A stretch of 33,402 nucleotides of DNA from Candidatus Gastranaerophilales bacterium (GTDB lineage Bacteria > Cyanobacteriota > Vampirovibrionia > Gastranaerophilales > Gastranaerophilaceae): the NCBI GenBank assembly GCA_944327255.1, contig CALVHA010000020.1:1-33402 (forward strand), given 5' to 3'. Each line of letters starts with the position of its first letter. Within the stretch, counting starts at the first letter, position 1. Positions 25,812 through 32,574 of this stretch are shown here, piece by piece. Below the pieces are notes generated by a model. The model was not told the origin of the DNA, did no database searches, and saw only the letters and a list, made by a program, of their open reading frames with translations. The translations under genes were made by a program, and so were the position numbers.

Positions 25812-26202
25812 ACTTGAACCGAACTATTTTATACAATATGATGCTTCTTTTATTCCCACTATTCGGGTAATAAAGCTTATATTTATTTTCAAATTCCCTA
25901 TATAGTTTCCTCAAATTCTTATCCCTTGCAATTGTTTTCATAATTCTTATTGGAGCTAGGAGTACATTTTTTAGTTCAATAAGATGGTCTTTTATCCTCA
26001 TTGGATACGAAACAGAATCCATATATTTTGCTCTGTCAGCAAAATAGTCAGCCATATTTTCTATTTCCAAATATTTAGCGATACCTGGAGCCTCAAGCCC
26101 TTCTTTCAGGTATTTTTCAACTGCTTTACCCAGTCGCTTATCATTATTTGTAGCGTAGCGCCACATAGCATTAGTACTTTTTGTTATAACATCGTAATTC
26201 AT
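25804..26202 (-). CDS. Small basic protein of unknown function
   Basis: This 132-residue protein is not recognised. It is Lys/Arg/Tyr-rich and helical, with no membrane segment or signal peptide. The C-terminus (RSIILYKIVRFKSN) is strongly basic. The ATG start lacks a ribosome binding site. On its coding strand, TAGC plus seven A (about 26239-26250) lies about 40 bases upstream and overlaps the divergent tsaC promoter. The last eight bases overlap murJ, with no terminator. A role in nucleic-acid binding is possible but unsupported by any motif. Confidence 0.7.
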   Translation of the reverse strand: MNYDVITKSTNAMWRYATNNDKRLGKAVEKYLKEGLEAPGIAKYLEIENMADYFADRAKYMDSVSYPMRIKDHLIELKNVLLAPIRIMKTIARDKNLRKLYREFENKYKLYYPNSGNKRSIILYKIVRFKSN

Positions 26203-26244
26203 AAGATTTCATTATATATTTTATTATAAATCAAAAAATTTTTT

Positions 26245-26253
26245 TGCTATTAT
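26245..26253 (+). promoter_or_regulatory. Extended -10 promoter of tsaC
   Basis: TGC-TATTAT after a run of seven T fits an extended -10 box and lies 21 bases before the ATG, with AAGGAG between. The same bases read on the other strand form the A-tract element before the 25804-26202 gene. Confidence 0.5.
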
Positions 26254-26274
26254 TATTAAAAAGGAGATAAGAAT

Positions 26275-26865
26275 ATGCTTGAGAATATTGAAAAGATTAA
26301 AGAAGTTCTGGATAATGATGGAGTGATCGCTTATGTTACAGATACTGTTTGGGGGCTTGGATGTTTACCTTCTTCCGAAAAGGCCGTCAAGAAAATATAT
26401 GAGATTAAGCATAGAGAAGCACAAAAACCTTTAATCTTGATGTCTTCAGAGGCATATCATTTATTGGAATATGTTAAACAACCACTGGGTAAAACTGCAT
26501 CAAAGCTTATTAAGCAATATTTCCCTGGGGCATTGACTCTTGTTCTTGAAAAATCGGAGAAGACACCTTATTATATGACATCAAATATGGAGACTGTCGG
26601 GATTAGAGTTCCTGATAATACGGTTTTTAAAGAAATTTGCGAAAATATAACTGGACATGTCCTTGCAACAACCAGTGCAAATTTGTCACATCAACCTTCT
26701 GCAAAAAGTTATGAACAAGCTTTAGAAAATATGAAAGGGCTTGTTGATATGATAATCCCTGATTACGGATATTTTGCAAAAGGTCTGGAATCAACTGTTG
26801 CCGGTGTATTTGATGATGAAATTAAAATATTTCGTCAGGGGGCTATTAAGTTGGATTTTAATTGA
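26275..26865 (+). CDS. tsaC: Threonylcarbamoyl-AMP synthase (Sua5/YrdC family)
   Basis: This enzyme makes threonylcarbamoyl-AMP from Thr, bicarbonate and ATP for the t6A modification of tRNAs. The 196-residue YrdC fold shows VIAYVTDTVWGLGC, YEIKHREAQKPLILM with the Lys/Arg pair, PGALTLVLEKS, ETVGIRVPDN and ATTSANLSHQPSAKS. It is the short TsaC form, without the extra Sua5 domain. AAAGGAG is seven bases before the ATG. It has its own extended -10 promoter and is followed, 53 bases later, by the ankyrin gene under a separate promoter. Confidence 0.95.
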   Translation: MLENIEKIKEVLDNDGVIAYVTDTVWGLGCLPSSEKAVKKIYEIKHREAQKPLILMSSEAYHLLEYVKQPLGKTASKLIKQYFPGALTLVLEKSEKTPYYMTSNMETVGIRVPDNTVFKEICENITGHVLATTSANLSHQPSAKSYEQALENMKGLVDMIIPDYGYFAKGLESTVAGVFDDEIKIFRQGAIKLDFN

Positions 26866-26880
26866 TTTATTAGAAAAATA

Positions 26881-26889
26881 TGCTATAAT
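26881..26889 (+). promoter_or_regulatory. Extended -10 promoter of the ankyrin-repeat gene
   Basis: TGC-TATAAT is a perfect extended -10 box, 29 bases before the ATG. It lies inside a weak hairpin, AGAAAAAT-ATGCTAT-AATTTTTCT, which may also help to end tsaC transcripts. Confidence 0.6.
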
Positions 26890-26918
26890 TTTTCTGGTTA
26901 GATTTGTGAGGTTATACT

Positions 26919-27506
26919 ATGAAAAAGATATTAGTTACATTACTTTTCCTTTCTCTTTTTCAAGGAATAGGAATCGCTCAGACAAATGAAACTCAACTTA
27001 GTGAAAAAGAAAATTATATAAAACAAATTCTTGCTAATGATTATAAATTTACACCTTCCGGATTTTTTATTGCAATTACTAACGGTAACGCCAAGTATGT
27101 TGATTTATTCTTAAAAGCAGGTATGGATCCTAATACTACATATATGAAAGTTCCTGCTATTTGTACAGCAATATGTTCTAAACAGGCAAAAATAGTTGAA
27201 CTGTTGTTAAAGGCAGGTGTAGATCCAAATAAAGAACTTTTAGGTCAGTCTCCTCTCTTATATGCTATTAATCGATTGGATTCCGCAACTGTTGATGTTT
27301 TGATTAAATACGGTGCAGATGTAAACAGGGCTTCTAACGGAGTCTATCCTTTAAACTATGCTCTAAGAAAAAAAGATTCAGGTATTATTAAAAGTATAGT
27401 TAATGCCGGTGCTATACCAAATGATGATGCACTTATCAGAGCAATTAAAACCAAAGATGAAAATATTAAAACTCTTGTACTTGAAAAATATACGCAAAAA
27501 AATTAA
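26919..27506 (+). CDS. Secreted ankyrin-repeat protein
   Basis: This 195-residue protein has a cleavable signal peptide (MKKILVTLLFLSLFQGIGIA, probable cut before QTN). Four or five ankyrin-like repeats follow, with FFIAITNGNAKYVDLFLKAG, AKIVELLLKAGVDPN, TVDVLIKYGADVN and SGIIKSIVNAGAIPN, covering about 50-185. Ankyrin repeats are protein-binding scaffolds; the partner is unknown, and the protein is expected in the periplasm or outside. GAGG precedes the ATG. It ends at a terminator shared with the convergent helicase gene. Confidence 0.92.
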   Translation: MKKILVTLLFLSLFQGIGIAQTNETQLSEKENYIKQILANDYKFTPSGFFIAITNGNAKYVDLFLKAGMDPNTTYMKVPAICTAICSKQAKIVELLLKAGVDPNKELLGQSPLLYAINRLDSATVDVLIKYGADVNRASNGVYPLNYALRKKDSGIIKSIVNAGAIPNDDALIRAIKTKDENIKTLVLEKYTQKN

Positions 27507-27533
27507 AAACTCCCTTTAAAAGGGAGTTTTTTT
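27505..27533. terminator. Bidirectional terminator
   Basis: AAAACTCCC and GGGAGTTTTTTT pair around TTTAAAA. It overlaps the last codons of both convergent genes (27506 and 27532) and has T runs on both strands. Confidence 0.85.
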
Positions 27534-29874
27534 AGATTTGTGATGGTTCTCTGTTAATCAAGTTGATTGCTTTATCAATCTTTTCGTTTAGGTCTGCATA
27601 ATATTCAAATTCTTCCTGAGATCTTGAAATTTCCACTCCATGCTGTGTAACTGTTTTTAATTGTTTAAGAAGATCTATCGTCATCATAATTCCTTTAAAC
27701 AATGAGCCTTCATCTTTGTAATCACGTTTGTCTGCATTATAGTATATGTTCCCCCAGTTCAGAATAGAATCGTCATTTGTTGAATTAGCATAAGCCCAGC
27801 TGTAGATATACTTTGTAAGTTCGTAATTAAGTTCAACAGGTCTATATGTCTTATCTGTTTCTTTGGATAAATCATTATATTTTCCTAGTGTTCTGTTTAA
27901 TTTTGATATATAGTTTTCAAGCCTTTCGTTTGGATGATTGAATGTTTTAAAACCTCTTTCGTGATCTGTTTTAAATTTTATATCTTTTTTGAAATCAATA
28001 TTTGCCAGCGCTCCGACTGAAGCTGCAAGCTCAATTGGTGTCATCCCTTGAAAGGCTCTGGAATCTACCATTTCCATAATTGGAATTTGTTCGTATCCGT
28101 TCAAATTTGAGAGCATTTGAGCCTTATTTGAAAGTTCGTTTTGAGAATTCAGATAACCAAAGTCTTTTAGAATTTTTGTTTTTTGAGAAAAAATATTTTT
28201 TAAATTTTCTCTCTTTCTTTTTGCAATTTGTTCATTTTGGTTATATGTAAATAACGATTTTTCACAAATGAAATTTAGCATTTCATCATTTCTACATTCT
28301 TCATAATATTTTGTGATAAATGAGTAATCAGGCTTAAATGCACTTTTTATATTATTGGGTTTTGATTTTACAAGTTTATCAAAAATTGAAGCTTGTTCAT
28401 CATTTAAGCTGAGAGTATAGCAGTAACCTATTTTATCAATTCCTCGTCTTCCAGCTCTACCAGCCATTTGATGAAATTCATTGGGAGAAATAGAACGTTT
28501 GTTGTCTTCTCCGTCAGGTGTAGAAGAAGGCTTTCTTGTTGCTGTTATTATGGTTGTTCTTGTCGGCATATTTATGCCTGCGGATAAAGTTTCTGTAGCT
28601 ATAACTGCTTTTATAAGTTTCCTTTGGAATAGTTCTTCTACAAGCTCTTTTTGTGTCGGTAATAATCCTGCATTATGAACGGCATACCCCTTTAGCAATG
28701 CTTTTTTATTTAATGTTTCTCCCAGATATTTTCCTGCTAATTCATAGTCTTCTATTGTCTTTTGTATTTCGATCCTTTCTTCATCATTTGTTAATTTAGG
28801 ACCGTATTTCGTTAAATATTCTAAAATATCTTTGCTGTTGCGTTTGTCAAATACAAAGAATATCGCAGGTAATTTGTCTTCGTCTTTTAATTTTTGAACA
28901 ACATTTCCATAGGCATAGGCAGGAATAATCCCTTTTTTCTCTGCTAATCTGTCAAGTTTGTCAATTTGTTCATTAAATTTTGATTTCTTTTTCGATTTTG
29001 CAGGTTTATTGAGATCATGAATATTTATATTTTCAAATTTCAAAGGAACATGTCGGTTTTCAGTTGGCACGTCTATTAGTACGGTATGTATAGGTTTAGT
29101 ATCATTCGTCTTATAGTTTTTTAAATCGTTATTTTTTTCAGAAACAATTTCAGTTTCTCCTTGTTTCCTTATTCTTGACATCCATCCGCTGATTTCTTTG
29201 TTATTCCCTATAGTTGCTGAAAGTGAGAGTAATTGAACTTCAGGTTTAGACAGAAAAATTGACTGTTCCCATATCCCGCCTCTGTCAACATCCCCGAGAT
29301 AGTGAAGTTCGTCAAATATTACGGTTTTTAATCCATCTAAAAGATCATTGTGACGTCCGAAGGTCTCTCCAAAAACCATGTTTCTGTAAACTTCTGTCGT
29401 CATAATTAGTATTGGTGCATCTTTATTAATCTTTGTATCTCCTGTTAAAATCCCTACATTCTCTTTCCCGTAAATTTTTTGAAAATCCCTAAATTTTTCA
29501 TTGCTGAGTGCTTTCAGGGGAGTTGTGTAGAATGTTTTTTCGCCGTTTTTTAAATTTTTTGTCATTGCATAATGTGCAATAGCTGTTTTCCCTGTACCTG
29601 TCGGAGCCGTAACAAGTACATCATTATCCAGATAAATATTTTGGGCTGCTGCTGTTTGAAATACATCAGGTTTTGCACCTTTAGGAAGCTGGAAATAATT
29701 AGCATCAACAGTTTTATCAAAATCGGAGCCTGTAAATATCGGATATGACATTTGTGTCATATGGTTTAAAATAATTTCAGGTTCTACATTTTGATTGTTC
29801 TTAACTGTTTTTTGTGATTTGTTATATGTAACATTGTTGTTTGTTATCTTAAAGTTAATTCCGTAAATCTTCAT
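27532..29874 (-). CDS. Ski2-like DEAD/DEAH-box RNA helicase
   Basis: This 780-residue superfamily 2 helicase has Walker A TAPTGTGKT (90-97), TTPLKALSNEK (Ia), the Walker B box DELH (188-191), SAT (219-221), and in the second domain HNAGLLPTQKELVEELF, TETLSAGINMPTRT and QMAGRAGRRG. The linker with RHVPLKFENI and the C-terminal helical part fit Ski2/Mtr4-like helicases, so RNA unwinding or decay is likely. The N-terminal 65 residues are an extra Asn/Lys-rich segment holding the Phe motif YPIFTGSDF (44-52). There is no Q motif of the DEAD type. Upstream is a T/A-rich region with no clear ribosome binding site except GGGG near the ATG. Confidence 0.92.
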   Translation of the reverse strand: MKIYGINFKITNNNVTYNKSQKTVKNNQNVEPEIILNHMTQMSYPIFTGSDFDKTVDANYFQLPKGAKPDVFQTAAAQNIYLDNDVLVTAPTGTGKTAIAHYAMTKNLKNGEKTFYTTPLKALSNEKFRDFQKIYGKENVGILTGDTKINKDAPILIMTTEVYRNMVFGETFGRHNDLLDGLKTVIFDELHYLGDVDRGGIWEQSIFLSKPEVQLLSLSATIGNNKEISGWMSRIRKQGETEIVSEKNNDLKNYKTNDTKPIHTVLIDVPTENRHVPLKFENINIHDLNKPAKSKKKSKFNEQIDKLDRLAEKKGIIPAYAYGNVVQKLKDEDKLPAIFFVFDKRNSKDILEYLTKYGPKLTNDEERIEIQKTIEDYELAGKYLGETLNKKALLKGYAVHNAGLLPTQKELVEELFQRKLIKAVIATETLSAGINMPTRTTIITATRKPSSTPDGEDNKRSISPNEFHQMAGRAGRRGIDKIGYCYTLSLNDEQASIFDKLVKSKPNNIKSAFKPDYSFITKYYEECRNDEMLNFICEKSLFTYNQNEQIAKRKRENLKNIFSQKTKILKDFGYLNSQNELSNKAQMLSNLNGYEQIPIMEMVDSRAFQGMTPIELAASVGALANIDFKKDIKFKTDHERGFKTFNHPNERLENYISKLNRTLGKYNDLSKETDKTYRPVELNYELTKYIYSWAYANSTNDDSILNWGNIYYNADKRDYKDEGSLFKGIMMTIDLLKQLKTVTQHGVEISRSQEEFEYYADLNEKIDKAINLINREPSQI

Positions 29875-29954
29875 TATGCCCCTTTCATTTTTTGTTTTAA
29901 AAACTGTAATTTTAAAAATTTGCTTTTTTGTTACTTAATTTTTACAAAAAATGC

Positions 29955-29983
29955 TTGAAAATAAAATGTGTTCTTGATATTAT
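29955..29983 (+). promoter_or_regulatory. Promoter of tRNA-Arg
   Basis: TTGAAA (29955-29960), a 17-base spacer and TATTAT (29978-29983) form a good sigma-70 promoter 35 bases before the tRNA. The 5' leader holds a 6-bp hairpin GACGAT-CTTA-ATCGTC (29993-30008). Confidence 0.65.
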
Positions 29984-30018
29984 TGATTTGTTGACGATCT
30001 TAATCGTCATATAAATGG

Positions 30019-30092
<74 letters not shown>

Positions 30093-30129
30093 AATAAGAG
30101 CTACTGTTTTATAACAGTAGCTCTTATTT
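30093..30129 (+). terminator. Terminator of tRNA-Arg
   Basis: AATAAGAGCTACTGTT and AACAGTAGCTCTTATT form a perfect 16-bp stem with a TTAT loop and T-rich tail, starting right after the tRNA. Confidence 0.92.
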
Positions 30130-30474
30130 TGTAATTTTTTATTTGACTTTTGGCTGTATTACTTATGTGGCTGTATTTTTTAGTCTGATTTGCTTGGAAG
30201 TAAAATTCCAAAATATCATCCTGAACTTGTTTCAGGATCTTATAATAGTGCGACATTGAGCCAATTTATACAGATCAGGAGCTGCTTGACTATAAAAAAT
30301 CAAACTGGACTAAAACGGACTTTATTAGGACATAAAATTACAAAAAATATTTTTAAATAAGCCTGAAATTTACTCAAATTGCGGGAATTCCAAAGCTCAA
30401 TTAATGCCCAAATTTATAGTTGGGCAGGTATGAATTGTTCAATTTTTAGCCCTATTCATATGTATCATTTAAAT
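30130..30474. other. Gene-less stretch after tRNA-Arg
   Basis: No supported gene is seen. A 58-codon start-less frame on the plus strand (30184-30360) ends ...GLKRTLLGHK...; it is too short and unlike its supposed class to call. The stretch also holds a short dyad (30218-30238), GGCTGTATT repeated twice (about 30152 and 30171), and TGCCCAA-8 bases-TTGGGCA (30405-30426) that may weakly end the gene at 30475. The position beside a tRNA makes it a plausible site for past insertions. Confidence 0.5.
30218..30238. repeat. Short palindromic element
   Basis: ATCCTGAA-CTTGT-TTCAGGAT is an 8-bp stem with a 5-base loop. Its sequence resembles a palindromic element widespread in unrelated bacterial genomes, recalled from general knowledge and not checked. 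Confidence 0.45.
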
Positions 30475-31416
30475 TTATAAACCAAGTTTTTGTGGCAAAT
30501 CAGCAAACTCTGCAAAATTTTTACATTGCATCGCCTTGGTCAATAAAAAATCTTCCACAGATTCCGGATAATGTGTCAGGTCTTTCCTAAAAACAGGAAT
30601 TTCTGGAATATATTCAAGAATTACATGTTTATATGGGTATGAACCTACAGCATTTCCACAAGTATCTAATCTTTCTATTAACCTTGTCTCTTTTGATACT
30701 AATTTGTATTTTGATAATGCAGGAAATACAACTTCACCCCCGTGCTCCATGTTTGAGGATACTTGCGAGCCTTTAGGTATTCTATATTCAATTAGCATAG
30801 GTTCAAATTTTATATTTCCATTCCAATCAAATGGAGTTCCCATATATTGGTATGCACCAAACTTATGATGTGCCGCATATGCAAAACCGCTGTTTGGGAC
30901 TATTTCATCTCCCACTTGAGCTCTTTCTATTATATCGAAATCCGAACCTAATTGCTGTCCTATTCTTTGTTGTCTTCCTCTAAAAGCAACACTATTATAT
31001 GGTTGTGGTTCCAAACTTAGAAAATTCCTATTATAATCAATTTTATCAAGATTATCGGATGCAATGCGTTTTTGCTTCCTTATAAGAGCTTTTTGTATCT
31101 GTTCTTGACTGGCATTAGGATGATTTTTCATAAAGAATCTCATCAACTCTTCTATAGTCTCATTTGAATTCGAAGCATTAAAATCATGATGTCCTACAAC
31201 TTCAGTTCTACCTCTTTTGGCATAAGGAGCAACATGACATACGGGATCAAACCAAGTTTCTACTTTTTTAACAAAAGTATCAGCTTTTAATTTGGACGTG
31301 TATTTCAAATCCGACAGAGTCACTTTTACAGGCTTAGTTGCAAGCAAACTTTTGCCTGTTTTTGTCCAGGCAACAATTTCTTTACCTATAGTTGTTCCGA
31401 TTTTTCCTATCCCCAT
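30475..31416 (-). CDS. Probable ADP-ribosyltransferase-fold protein
   Basis: The C-terminal half of this 313-residue protein has the layout of the R-S-E ADP-ribosyltransferase fold of the exoenzyme/VIP2 type. The Arg motif is NSVAFRG (Arg146). QVGDEIVPNSGFAYAA (168-182) stands where the Gly-Phe-Thr-Ser-Thr-Ser strand is expected, but the STS is replaced by F-A-Y-A. PMLIEYRIPKGSQ (206-218) is the next strand, and HGGEVVFP holds the candidate catalytic Glu228, with Gly in place of the first Glu of ExE. Residues 1-135 are helical and unassigned. The ATG at 31416 has AAGGAA eight bases upstream and is preferred over a TTG at 31422. No signal peptide is seen. It could be an inactive relative, a toxin-like effector, or a phage enzyme. 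Confidence 0.6.
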   Translation of the reverse strand: MGIGKIGTTIGKEIVAWTKTGKSLLATKPVKVTLSDLKYTSKLKADTFVKKVETWFDPVCHVAPYAKRGRTEVVGHHDFNASNSNETIEELMRFFMKNHPNASQEQIQKALIRKQKRIASDNLDKIDYNRNFLSLEPQPYNSVAFRGRQQRIGQQLGSDFDIIERAQVGDEIVPNSGFAYAAHHKFGAYQYMGTPFDWNGNIKFEPMLIEYRIPKGSQVSSNMEHGGEVVFPALSKYKLVSKETRLIERLDTCGNAVGSYPYKHVILEYIPEIPVFRKDLTHYPESVEDFLLTKAMQCKNFAEFADLPQKLGL

Positions 31417-31526
31417 TAACAATTTCCTTAAATTCCCCTAGTATTTTTATAAAGTATTTTTTATGTCAAAAATTGTCTAATTGTTATAAAATGTAACAAA
31501 CATTCTCTATCTAAGAAGGCCAGGAA

Positions 31527-31601
31527 ATGGTCAAACTTTCTGTTCAAAATACTCAAACCGACTGTCATTTTATAGTGGCGAAATTTACTGTCAAAGGATA
31601 G
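31527..31601 (+). CDS. Possible small ORF, 24 codons
   Basis: ATG at 31527 is preceded by AAGG seven bases upstream and the frame runs to TAG at 31599-31601. The product, MVKLSVQNTQTDCHFIVAKF plus four residues, has a His-Phe near where the N-terminal Phe motif of other proteins sits, so it may be a broken copy of such an N-terminus. The evidence is thin. The remaining 31417-31675 gap holds only AT-rich sequence and the inverted repeat at 31633. Confidence 0.2.
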   Translation: MVKLSVQNTQTDCHFIVAKFTVKG

Positions 31602-31632
31602 AAAAATGCAAAACAACACTTCGCTATTCAAG

Positions 31633-31667
31633 TCCTTTATTATTAGAAGGTAATAAATAATAAAGGA
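31633..31667 (+). promoter_or_regulatory. Inverted repeat covering the ribosome binding site of the recombinase remnant
   Basis: TCCTTTATTATT and AATAATAAAGGA are perfect 12-bp arms with an 11-base centre. The right arm contains most of the AAAGGAG that precedes the ATG at 31676 by seven bases. In RNA the hairpin would hide the binding site, as in a translational switch. In DNA it could be an operator or an old insertion end. Confidence 0.5.
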
Positions 31668-31675
31668 GTAAACTT

Positions 31676-31831
31676 ATGGAATGTGTAGAACCAATTAGAA
31701 ATCGAGAAGAAATTGAAACAGTGAAAAGAATTTTAAAAGGTAAAGGAATGCGAAATTTTCTATTATTCTTAATTGGAATTAATAGCGGATTAAGAATATC
31801 TGACATTTTAAAATTAAAAGTTCAAGATGTT
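31676..31831 (+). pseudogene. Truncated tyrosine recombinase/integrase
   Basis: The first 52 codons encode the start of the catalytic domain of a phage-integrase-type tyrosine recombinase, with VEPIRNREEIE, FLIGINSGLRISDILKL and the first catalytic Arg40. The usual K, HxxR, H/W and Tyr residues are all missing. After Val52 (31831) the frame runs, without likeness to any recombinase, into the reverse strand of the convergent gene, ending at 31900. The ATG has a good AAAGGAG site. The break lies two bases from the stop codon of the helix-turn-helix gene, so a deletion or insertion joined them. The remnant should have no recombinase activity. Confidence 0.75.
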
Positions 31832-31833
31832 AT

Positions 31834-32421
31834 TTATTTCTGCGTTCTTAAGTATCTGTTTACTGTTGAATATGAAACTCCAACTTCTTCTGCAATCTGA
31901 AATCTGTCCATACCCTGCTGTAATTTTTCTAGTATTTTACTCATTAAAGATTCTTTTTTACGTTTTTTGTTACTCAGTTTGTATTTTTGTCGGTTTGCCT
32001 TTACTGTACTGATGCTAATATCTAACTGTTTGGCTATCTCTTTATTTGTAAGTTCACTTTGTAATAAACTAAGCAACTCTTGTTTTTGTATTTTTTTTGG
32101 AGTTGTTGCGAATTGTTCTTTATACCATTTTACTATTATGTATTTACTTAATCCTGTCATTCTAATCATTTTGGTAAGTGTCAGATTTTGATTGGCAATG
32201 TTTTTCATAATATTGTCTATCTCTTCTACAGTTTTCACCTGTGCCCTTTTTATATTAAAATTTTTCATTAAATTATAAATAGTTCCGTAACTTACATCGA
32301 ACAAATCAGCAATTTCTTTGACGGTTTTCCCCTCTTTAAGATAATTTTCTAATTTGGATATTGAAATCCGTTTATGACCGGTAAATGACTGTGTATTGAA
32401 ATTATAATATGTGTTAATCAT
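31834..32421 (-). CDS. DNA-binding protein with four helix-turn-helix units
   Basis: This 195-residue protein consists of four consecutive helix-turn-helix-like units. Unit 1 is at 24-56 (GKTVKEIADLFDVSYGTIYN), unit 2 at 66-104 (TLTKMIRMTGLSKYIIVKWY), unit 3 at 115-148 (ELTNKEIAKQLDISISTVKA) and unit 4 at 161-192 (DRFQIAEEVGVSYSTVNRYL). Each resembles the resolvase/transposase-type three-helix DNA reader. The N-terminus holds the Phe motif QSFTGHKR (11-18). No effector or catalytic domain is present. It could be a transcription factor or an orphan from a mobile element. The ATG start has no ribosome binding site. Its stop lies at the break in the recombinase fragment. An A-tract element (32437-32457) lies just upstream. 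Confidence 0.8.
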   Translation of the reverse strand: MINTYYNFNTQSFTGHKRISISKLENYLKEGKTVKEIADLFDVSYGTIYNLMKNFNIKRAQVKTVEEIDNIMKNIANQNLTLTKMIRMTGLSKYIIVKWYKEQFATTPKKIQKQELLSLLQSELTNKEIAKQLDISISTVKANRQKYKLSNKKRKKESLMSKILEKLQQGMDRFQIAEEVGVSYSTVNRYLRTQK

Positions 32422-32436
32422 ATTTTTTTTAAACTG

Positions 32437-32457
32437 CTGAAGAAATTTTTTTGCTAA
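32437..32457 (-). promoter_or_regulatory. A-tract element before the helix-turn-helix gene
   Basis: On the minus strand, TTAGC, seven A, TTTC, TTCAG lies 15 bases before the ATG at 32421. It is the third member of the TAGC-A(7-9)-TTCAG set, after 708-726 and 7749-7768, and is closer to the start codon than the others. Confidence 0.4.
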
Positions 32458-32574
32458 TTTTTAATATTTTTTATAATTAGATAAAATATTATCCAGATTA
32501 GTTGTTGTGCAGAGAGCCCTACTTCCAAACTTAGTAGAATTTTTCAGGTTATAACCGAACCCATGGGATAAAAG

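Noticed and set aside
30184..30360. A start-less frame ending GLKRTLLGHK..., suggestive of the C-terminus of a tyrosine recombinase
   Set aside because: Only the LLGHK string fits. The catalytic Tyr and other residues are absent, the frame includes a translated palindromic element, and it does not match the recombinase type of the 31676 fragment.
31676..31900. An intact 74-residue protein from the recombinase start
   Set aside because: Only the first 52 residues resemble a recombinase; the rest is antisense of the helix-turn-helix gene.
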